Below are positions 1 through 3,816 of a stretch of 5,547 nt of DNA, one piece after another (the first letter of the stretch is position 1; the number at the start of each line of letters is the position of its first letter). Made by a program: the position numbers and the translations under genes. This DNA comes from Desulfobacteraceae bacterium. Lineage in GTDB: Bacteria; Desulfobacterota; DSM-4660; Desulfatiglandales; B25-G16. The stretch lies in NCBI GenBank assembly GCA_028572035.1, contig JAPVWE010000098.1, positions 1 through 5,547 of the forward strand. Direction: 5' to 3'. The notes below the pieces were generated by a model, which had not been told where the DNA came from, searched no databases, and saw only the letters and a program-made list of their open reading frames with translations.

Positions 1-68
1 CTGCAGAACACGGTGGAATTTCCTTTGAGATATCGCCTTTCAGAAACACTCATTACCCTATTAACCAT
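1..68 (-). CDS. Possible 5' fragment of an unidentified gene, cut by the window edge
   Basis: An ATG at 66-68 on the minus strand opens a frame that stays open to base 1 (22 codons, beginning M-V-N-R-V-M-S-V-S-E-R-R-Y-L). A GAGG purine box (complement of 74-77) sits 5 nt before the ATG, a reasonable Shine-Dalgarno. The start is 41 nt downstream of the stop of the minus-strand phosphoesterase gene, so it could be the next gene of the same transcript. The product is not recognisable from 22 residues, and an open frame this short can arise by chance. Confidence 0.3.
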   Translation of the reverse strand, partial: MVNRVMSVSERRYLKGNSTVFC

Positions 69-109
69 CAATGCCTCAACTTTTGAACGTTACCAAATGA
101 TTTTGCCCT

Positions 110-778
110 TCAAGCACCAAACGAATCATCCATCGTCTTTAGAGTCATTTCCTCGGCGGTTGCCAGAAGGTAAAATGCTGGAGATTCGGTCCAAGCCCCA
201 GTGTTCACGTACCTGATACCATTAAAGACCCTCTCCTCTGGGTAGTGAGTATGGCCACAAGTGACCCCCTCATATCCATTTTCCATGGCACAATTCACCG
301 CGTTACTCATTACATTTTTGCGGAGAACCTTGTAGAAGATCTCCCATTTCTTAGCATAATGGGCCACGTGCACTGGTCTTGCCCCCAATTTTACCCTCAA
401 ATCATGCATCAGCTTGAAGGCCTTCATGAATGCTTGGTTCTTGGGCATGATCTCATCGAAATCATGTCCATGGGCGATTAAGAGTCTGTGTTCTATGGTG
501 TAGAGACGCTCAAAATGTACTTTCCCGAACCCTCTTGGGATATAGCCAATGTCATGATTTCCCTCTACCCAAACGACCCTCTGGCGGTAAGAGACCTGCT
601 CAATAAGATCCAGAATCCGCTGGTGTGCCGACTTCAATTTTGCGTAAGGGTTGTCGATGATGTCGCCGTTCAGGATAAGTTCATAATCTTCAGAAATACT
701 TCTGAGAAAACGCTCAAAGTCTTGATATAGAAAGTATCGAGATCCTATATGCAAGTCGCTGACAATGATCGCATTCAT
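110..778 (-). CDS. LpxH-like calcineurin-type metallophosphoesterase
   Basis: A 222-residue dinuclear-metal phosphoesterase with the complete motif set in order: S-D8-L-H10 (D-x-H), N-G-D39-x-x-D42, G-N74-H75-D76, H103-G-H105-D-F-D, and C-G-H176-T-H178. The nearest described family is UDP-2,3-diacylglucosamine diphosphatase (LpxH and LpxH-like proteins, about 220-240 residues), which hydrolyses UDP-2,3-diacylglucosamine to lipid X at the inner face of the membrane in lipid A synthesis. E. coli LpxH has GNRD where this protein has GNHD, and the middle region rich in K, H and aromatics (about 119-165) may be the membrane/substrate-binding insert. It therefore belongs to an LpxH-like branch whose substrate is not certain. 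I chose the ATG at 776-778 because the D-x-H motif then starts at residue 8, as usual. An in-frame TTG at 800-802 would add 8 residues. Neither start has a clear Shine-Dalgarno. A TATAAA box (complement of 824-829) lies upstream without a good -35. Confidence 0.85.
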   Translation of the reverse strand: MNAIIVSDLHIGSRYFLYQDFERFLRSISEDYELILNGDIIDNPYAKLKSAHQRILDLIEQVSYRQRVVWVEGNHDIGYIPRGFGKVHFERLYTIEHRLLIAHGHDFDEIMPKNQAFMKAFKLMHDLRVKLGARPVHVAHYAKKWEIFYKVLRKNVMSNAVNCAMENGYEGVTCGHTHYPEERVFNGIRYVNTGAWTESPAFYLLATAEEMTLKTMDDSFGA

Positions 779-999
779 TTTAGATAGGGATGATGGATTC
801 AAATGATGAAAGAATTACTTGTCTTTATATGTCCTTGTTTAGCCCAGATTTGTTGTGTAACTTAAGATTCTTGGAATTGCAAGAGCCTATTGAAGATATA
901 ATTGGACGGAAAAGTCTTCGGGATACTGCTTATCAACATAGAGACAGTCGGAGAAAGGAGGGAGCCAAGAGTCTGAATAGTCCGTATACTGTGCTTGGC

Positions 1000-1017
1000 A
1001 ACCCCAATCAAGGGGTT
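1000..1017. repeat. 6-bp perfect inverted repeat (hairpin)
   Basis: AACCCC (1000-1005) and GGGGTT (1012-1017) are exact reverse complements separated by AATCAA. There is no poly-T on either side, so it is not a canonical intrinsic terminator. Function unknown. Confidence 0.4.
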
Positions 1018-1105
1018 ATGACTCTTGCCATAGTCAGAACCCACAATCCACAAGATATCATTGAAGACTTGATTCTGAACTGAACCTCATCAAATTTTGG
1101 AGACT

Positions 1106-1129
1106 GGGGTTAAATCAGGGGTAAAATGT
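1106..1129. repeat. Imperfect tandem duplication of a 12-mer
   Basis: GGGGTTAAATCA (1106-1117) is followed directly by GGGGTAAAATGT (1118-1129), 9 of 12 positions identical. The pair is bracketed by GGAGACT (1099-1105) and GGAGATT (1130-1136), 6 of 7 identical. It could be a relic of an intergenic element or a pair of protein-binding sites. No neighbouring gene start makes an operator role obvious. Confidence 0.35.
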
Positions 1130-1151
1130 GGAGATTCAAAACATATAGGAT

Positions 1152-1182
1152 AAAAAAGGCAGGGCCATTGGCGGCACCGCCC
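1152..1182 (-). terminator. Weak candidate intrinsic terminator for the minus-strand cupin transcript
   Basis: Read on the minus strand, a GC-rich inverted repeat GGCG-GTGC-CGCC (complement of 1170-1181), with possible outer pairing GGGC (1182-1179) to GCCC (1165-1162), is followed within a few nucleotides by six consecutive T (complement of 1152-1157). It lies about 60 nt beyond the cupin stop and its downstream hairpin. The gap between stem and T-run is longer than ideal, so the call is tentative. Confidence 0.35.
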
Positions 1183-1214
1183 ATCAGGGATTAAAAACAC
1201 CCGTGAACGATTAG

Positions 1215-1248
1215 AACTTCCCATACACCATCCAGGTGTATTTAAGTT
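1215..1248 (-). promoter_or_regulatory. Candidate bacterial SECIS element (selenocysteine insertion hairpin)
   Basis: On the minus strand, ATACACC-TGGAT-GGTGTAT (complement of 1223-1241) forms a perfect 7-bp stem with a 5-base loop. A lower stem AACTT/AAGTT (complements of 1244-1248 and 1215-1219) extends it across an AA/GGG internal loop. The in-frame TGA at 1260-1262 lies 25 nt before the apical loop, and the loop has G at its second position. Bacterial SECIS elements are usually described as having 3-14 nt apical loops, a G in the first two loop positions, and a loop roughly 16-37 nt after the UGA, so all three criteria are met. The upper stem starts immediately after the next in-frame TAA, so coding constraint does not explain it. 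Alternative: a plain stem-loop or 3'-end-stabilising structure. It has no T-tract on the minus strand. Confidence 0.6.
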
Positions 1249-1574
1249 TGTGGGATGAGTCAGATCACCTCCATGGCCTCTGTCGCTCGCATGCAATGCT
1301 GGACATCCGGTGGAACATAGAGTACGTCACCCTGCTTGAGATTCGCCTCCTTGTTATCAACCTCGCCGATGCCCTTGCCACTTAGGACAAAAAACTCATG
1401 TTCCCAGGGGTGGCTGTGATTGGGGCCTTGTCCACCCCGTTCAATGGAAAGCACTCGCATATTAAAATTGGGAGCACCGTCCTTTTCTGTAATTAAATGT
1501 CGCATGGAAGCTCCCTTTGCCCCATCTATTTCGACTTTTTCTGGTTCCTGATCCAGATAATGAATGTGTTTCAT
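1242..1574 (-). CDS. TM1459-like small cupin, probable selenoprotein (TGA at codon 105)
   Basis: A single-domain cupin. Motif 1 runs through G47-G48, H53-S-H55-P-W-E-H59-E60 and G66; motif 2 through G82-D-V, P88-P89 and H93. H53, H55, H59 and H93 match the four-histidine metal site of Thermotoga maritima TM1459, the family member of known structure. The segment D-G-A-P-N-F-N-M-R (32-40) is also family-typical. A conventional reading stops at TGA 1260-1262, giving 104 residues ending M-E-V-I. Family members (TM1459 is about 114 residues) end E-F-L-C-L-I-P plus a short tail. Here the codons after TGA read L-I-P-Q-T then TAA (1242-1244), so TGA replaces the conserved cysteine. Together with the hairpin at 1215-1248 this suggests selenocysteine at position 105 of a 110-residue protein. 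ATG 1572-1574 has a strong GGGAGG box 6 nt upstream. A recent nonsense mutation is the main alternative. Enzymatic activity is unknown. Confidence 0.85.
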
Positions 1575-1580
1575 GTTTAG

Positions 1581-1587
1581 CCTCCCT
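1581..1587 (-). promoter_or_regulatory. Ribosome binding site of the cupin gene
   Basis: The minus strand reads AGGGAGG (complement of 1581-1587), 6 nt before the ATG at 1574. This fixes the start and argues that the gene is actively translated rather than decayed. Confidence 0.75.
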
Positions 1588-1646
1588 TTTCATTCATTTA
1601 TTCTGAAAAGCTACAGCATGGGTTTGCTTCCCTTATAGATGAAGGC

Positions 1647-1675
1647 AGTATAGGATAGAGGCAATTCTGTGTCAA
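1647..1675 (-). promoter_or_regulatory. Strong sigma70-type promoter for the cupin gene
   Basis: On the minus strand, TTGACA (complement of 1670-1675) and TATACT (complement of 1647-1652) are separated by exactly 17 bp: a consensus -35 and a 5/6 -10. Transcription would start near 1640, giving a leader of about 65 nt. It is the best promoter match in the window. Confidence 0.75.
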
Positions 1676-1706
1676 TGGGAAAGCCATCGCATGTTTACTA
1701 TGTATC

Positions 1707-1735
1707 TTGACAACTAAATGAAAGATAGATAGCCT
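1707..1735 (+). promoter_or_regulatory. mdh: Candidate sigma70-type promoter for mdh
   Basis: A perfect TTGACA (1707-1712) is followed after 17 bp by TAGCCT (1730-1735), which keeps the most conserved T, A and final T of the -10 box but is only 3/6. The start would be near 1742, leaving a leader of about 90 nt. It stands back-to-back with the cupin promoter; the two -35 boxes are about 30 bp apart. Confidence 0.4.
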
Positions 1736-1739
1736 AACA

Positions 1740-1750
1740 AAAGGAGGTGA
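1740..1750 (+). promoter_or_regulatory. Orphan full-length Shine-Dalgarno-like sequence in the mdh leader
   Basis: AAAGGAGGTGA (1740-1750) is close to a full complement of the 16S anti-Shine-Dalgarno, yet no ATG, GTG or TTG follows at a usable distance. The GTG at 1747-1749 overlaps the box itself and opens a frame of 15 codons ending at TAA 1792-1794, which is unlikely to be initiated by this box. It sits near the predicted 5' end of the mdh mRNA, 82 nt before the real start. Confidence 0.4.
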
Positions 1751-1831
1751 AAGGTCAAAGCTACAAAAAATCCTTTAACTTCAATAAGTTGTAAGAATTA
1801 CGAAACGTTTAATTATGAAAGGAGTTAAGAG

Positions 1832-2767
1832 ATGAGAAAGAAAGTAACTGTTATTGGGTCCGGAAACGTAGGTGCAACTACTGCCATGAGGGTAGCCGAA
1901 AAAGAATTGGCAGATGTTGTATTGATAGATATCCTTGAAGGGGTGCCGGCTGGAAAGGCACTCGATCTTGCTGAGGCCGCGCCTATAGAATCCCATGATT
2001 CAAGGATTACTGGAGTAACCAATGACTACTCTCATGCAAAAGAGTCAGACATAGTCATTGTAACAGCAGGCATTCCCAGAAAGCCAGGAATGAGCAGGGA
2101 TGACCTTCTCACAACCAATGCAGGTATTGTGGGATCAGTTGTTAAGGAGATTTCGACTGTTGCACCTGATTCTATTTTAATTATTGTAAGCAATCCCTTA
2201 GATGCCATGTGCCATGTTGCTTTCGAGACAAGCGGTTTCGATAAAAAGAAGGTTATTGGTATGGCAGGAGTTCTCGACTCTGCCAGGTTCAGGGCATTTA
2301 TTGCAATGGAACTCAATGTTTCTGTTGAGAATACCCATGCCTTTGTGCTCGGTGCCCATGGCGATACCATGGTCCCTCTTCCCAGGTATTCCACTGTAGC
2401 AGGCATACCTGTAACTGAGCTCATGTCAGCTGAAAGAATTGAGGCTATTGTTGAAAGAACCAGAAAAGGAGGAGGTGAGATTGTAAGCTTGTTAAAAACA
2501 GGGAGCGCCTATTATGCCCCTGCATCTGCGGTTATGGAAATGGCTGAGGCGATTTTGAAGGACAAAAAGAAGATCCTTCCCTGTGTTGCCTACCTGCAAG
2601 GTGAATATGGGATAAATAACCTATTTATTGGTGTACCGGTAAAACTCGGTTCAGCTGGGATTGAGGAGATAATAGAGATAAAGCTTACAGAACAAGAGAA
2701 TGAGGCCCTTCAGAGGTCAGCCAAGGCAGTTCAGGGCCTTGTAGATGATTTAAAGAGGCTCGGCTAA
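1832..2767 (+). CDS. mdh: Malate dehydrogenase, LDH-like NAD-dependent type
   Basis: A full-length 311-residue protein that oxidises malate to oxaloacetate with NAD+ (or the reverse) in the cytoplasm, as part of the TCA cycle or the methylmalonyl-CoA/oxaloacetate branch. The Rossmann motif G9-S-G-N-V-G14 begins at residue 9, and D33 at the end of the second strand indicates NAD rather than NADP. The mobile loop reads G-I-P-R83-K-P-G-M-S-R89-D-D-L-L. Arginine at 83, where lactate dehydrogenases carry glutamine, marks malate/oxaloacetate specificity. Further catalytic features are N121 (S-N-P-L-D), D149 with R152 (L-D-S-A-R-F-R), and the proton acceptor H176 in G-A-H-G-D. Length and motif order match the roughly 310-residue tetrameric MDH class common in Desulfobacterota, Chlorobi and Bacillota. 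ATG 1832 follows AAAGGAG (1818-1824) at 7 nt. No frameshift or missing residue is seen. Confidence 0.96.
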   Translation: MRKKVTVIGSGNVGATTAMRVAEKELADVVLIDILEGVPAGKALDLAEAAPIESHDSRITGVTNDYSHAKESDIVIVTAGIPRKPGMSRDDLLTTNAGIVGSVVKEISTVAPDSILIIVSNPLDAMCHVAFETSGFDKKKVIGMAGVLDSARFRAFIAMELNVSVENTHAFVLGAHGDTMVPLPRYSTVAGIPVTELMSAERIEAIVERTRKGGGEIVSLLKTGSAYYAPASAVMEMAEAILKDKKKILPCVAYLQGEYGINNLFIGVPVKLGSAGIEEIIEIKLTEQENEALQRSAKAVQGLVDDLKRLG

Positions 2768-2868
2768 CTTCTCCACCTGTTGGAAGTGCCTAAAGTTAAC
2801 GACTTGCTCGCTCCAGCCAAAATCAAAAATGGACCAAAGTCAGGGTGATTTTCTTTGACTAAGTTCAG

Positions 2869-2914
2869 GCCCGCCTGCCTCGCAGTGGCAGGCGGGCTTG
2901 GCGAGCGGGCAGGC
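2869..2914. repeat. GC-rich palindromic element with two mutually exclusive hairpins
   Basis: GCCCGCCTGCC (2869-2879) and GGCAGGCGGGC (2887-2897) form a perfect 11-bp stem with a 7-nt loop. Alternatively GCCTGCC-TCGC (2873-2883) can pair with GCGA-GCG-GGCAGGC (2901-2914), giving 11 bp with a 3-nt bulge. The pentamer CAGGC occurs at both edges (2866-2870 and 2910-2914), as if a 44-bp GC-rich unit had been inserted with a short target duplication. No T-tract follows, so it is not a canonical terminator, although it may still attenuate read-through from mdh. Confidence 0.6.
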
Positions 2915-2919
2915 ACTTT

Positions 2920-2936
2920 ATGCGCCTGGGGCGCAT
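2920..2936. repeat. Small perfect hairpin inside repeat copy 1
   Basis: ATGCGCC (2920-2926), TGG, GGCGCAT (2930-2936) is a perfect 7-bp stem with a 3-nt loop, followed by TTTAG. It is flanked by TTTA on both sides (2917-2920 and 2936-2939) and separates GGCACTTTA from GCTCACTTTAG. That is what a small palindromic insertion with TTTA duplication would look like. The short T-run makes it a poor terminator. Confidence 0.45.
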
Positions 2937-2947
2937 TTAGCTCACTT
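2936..2947. repeat. Left member of a 12-bp inverted repeat bracketing the comB-like gene
   Basis: TTTAGCTCACTT here is the exact reverse complement of AAGTGAGCTAAA at 3686-3697, which begins at the last two bases of the comB-like stop codon. The pair encloses the gene. Confidence 0.6.
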
Positions 2948-2979
2948 TAGACACTCACAACCATCTTTGGATAATAGCG

Positions 2980-3687
2980 ATGAAGATAATTAGAGAAAGT
3001 CTGGCTGAGGGTGCCAAAAGGTCTCAAGGGGTGGCAATTGTTATTGATGTCTTTAGGGCATTTACATCAACTCCCCTATTTTTTCATCTTGGAGCCCAAA
3101 AGGTAATCTTTGTGTACAATCCAGATGAGGCCCTTTCTCTTAAATCAAATCATGATGATATAGTCTTGGCAGGCGAGGTTGACGAGCAACTGATTCCTGG
3201 TTTTGATCTCGGAAATTCTCCATCAGAACTCATTAAGAAACCCAAGGATTTTCTTGAGGGCAAGATAGTGGTTCAAAGGACCACATCTGGGGTTAAAGGT
3301 GTGCTAGGCGCAGTTGGCCAGGCTGAGGTAGTTATTCTCGGTAGTTATGTAATGGCTAAGGCTATCTCCAGATATATACTTTCTCAAAATCCTCTTCCTG
3401 AGGTTGTAACGATGGTAGCCATGGGGTCCCGGGCTATTGCCAGGGCACCGGAGGATGAAGGATGTGCTGACTACTTAGAGCATCTTCTCACAGGAAGCCA
3501 ATACAATCATCTTGAGACCTTAAGGAATATTATATTTGATGAGGCTGCCCAGAAGTTCATAAGGGGGGATAAGATCTATCTTCCGAGAGAAGATCCCCTC
3601 TTTTGTTTACAGAGGGATCTATTTGATTTTGTCTTAATAGCAGGCGAAGAAAATGGCTTGGTGACGGTAATATGTAGAAAGTCATAA
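2980..3687 (+). CDS. comB: ComB family protein (2-phosphosulfolactate phosphatase-like)
   Basis: A 235-residue protein with the hallmarks of the ComB family (EC 3.1.3.71), which removes phosphate from 2-phospho-3-sulfolactate in coenzyme M synthesis in methanogens. Visible conserved blocks: V-I-D23-V-F-R26-A-F-T-S near the N-terminus, L-A-G-E66 followed by I-P-G-F-D76-L-G-N79-S-P (63-81), G-K-I-V-V-Q-R-T-T-S-G (94-104), G-S-Y-V-M-A-K-A, and the acidic block P157-E-D-E-G-C162-A-D164, matching the family's G-x-x-x-L-E-D-x-x-C-A-G region and likely Mg2+-binding. Length is normal (230-240 in the family). Bacterial members outside CoM producers are common and their true substrate is often unknown, so the enzymatic name is by homology only. 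Upstream of ATG 2980 only a weak GGAT is visible. The gene stands alone between two copies of an intergenic repeat and shows no neighbouring sulfonate genes. Confidence 0.85.
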   Translation: MKIIRESLAEGAKRSQGVAIVIDVFRAFTSTPLFFHLGAQKVIFVYNPDEALSLKSNHDDIVLAGEVDEQLIPGFDLGNSPSELIKKPKDFLEGKIVVQRTTSGVKGVLGAVGQAEVVILGSYVMAKAISRYILSQNPLPEVVTMVAMGSRAIARAPEDEGCADYLEHLLTGSQYNHLETLRNIIFDEAAQKFIRGDKIYLPREDPLFCLQRDLFDFVLIAGEENGLVTVICRKS

Positions 3688-3782
3688 GTGAGCTAAAGTA
3701 CCTAAAGTAAATGCGTTGCTTAGCTTCAACCAGAATTAAAGGTCAAGATGATTCACTTCCTTAACTTTGGGCACTTTTAACC
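3686..3782. repeat. Intergenic repeat, copy 2
   Basis: It begins AAGTGAGCTAAAGTACC (3686-3702) and ends TTAACTTTGGGCACTTTT (3761-3778). The left arm AAAGTACCTAAAGTAA (3695-3710) is complementary to the right arm apart from an A/G and a T/C difference and one indel, so the 97-bp element is a quasi-palindrome. It is a diverged relative of 2784-2868 in the same orientation. Its left edge overlaps the comB-like stop codon and its right edge abuts the -10 box of trxB. Confidence 0.6.
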
Positions 3783-3788
3783 TATAAT
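3761..3788 (+). promoter_or_regulatory. trxB: Predicted sigma70-type promoter of trxB, partly inside the repeat
   Basis: A perfect TATAAT (3783-3788) is preceded at 16 bp by TTAACT (3761-3766, 4/6 of the -35 consensus). The -35 is part of the right arm of repeat copy 2. Transcription would start near 3795, about 22 nt before the ATG. Confidence 0.55.
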
Positions 3789-3816
3789 TTGGTGTTTTCA
3801 AATAAGGATGTAAGCT

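Larger units (their letters stand above)
779..1241. other. 463-bp stretch without a convincing gene
   Basis: Short open frames exist on both strands, but none has a Shine-Dalgarno, recognisable family motifs or plausible composition. What can be seen: a perfect 6-bp inverted repeat AACCCC/GGGGTT at 1000-1017 (loop AATCAA); a near-tandem repeat of two 12-mers at 1106-1129 flanked by GGAGACT and GGAGATT; a GC-rich hairpin with an adjacent A/T run at 1152-1182; and the 1215-1248 hairpin assigned to the cupin gene. No T-tract follows the 1000-1017 hairpin on either strand. The stretch may hold decayed mobile DNA, but I recognise no transposase remnant. Confidence 0.6.
2784..2952. repeat. Intergenic repeat, copy 1, interrupted by palindromic insertions
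   Basis: The element starts AAGTGCCTAAAGTTAACG (2784-2801). Its core (2802-2868) aligns with the region 3715-3771 downstream of the next gene: shared landmarks are TTGCT, AGC, the AACCAGAAT/GCCAAAATC-like stretch, and GTCA followed by GATGATT/GGTGATT, with one indel of about 9 nt. Its right end is TTTGACTAAGTTCAGGC, roughly complementary to the left end, so the whole is quasi-palindromic. The right arm is broken by two GC-rich hairpins (2869-2914 and 2920-2936) before ending CTCACTTTAGACACT. I infer a diverged family of noncoding intergenic repeats. The mobilising enzyme, if any, is not in the window. Confidence 0.55.

Noticed and set aside
790..1083. 97-codon plus-strand open frame
   Set aside because: Starts inside the 5' end region of the phosphoesterase gene, lacks a Shine-Dalgarno, has no recognisable motif and overlaps another open frame on the opposite strand; probably chance.
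1215..1248. Reading the hairpin behind the cupin TGA as a rho-independent terminator
   Set aside because: On the minus strand the stem is followed by GGGAAGTTC, not a T-tract, and the stem is not GC-rich. A SECIS role fits its position and loop better, although a simple stabilising hairpin cannot be excluded.
1090..1296. 68-codon minus-strand open frame overlapping the cupin 3' end
   Set aside because: Out of frame with the cupin, composition rich in P, S, H and C, no ribosome binding site; a shadow frame.
2032..2424. 130-codon minus-strand open frame inside mdh
   Set aside because: Antisense shadow of a clearly real gene with all MDH catalytic residues; no independent start signals.
2784..3778. 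CRISPR array
   Set aside because: Only two diverged copies separated by a gene; no short regular repeat-spacer pattern anywhere in the window.
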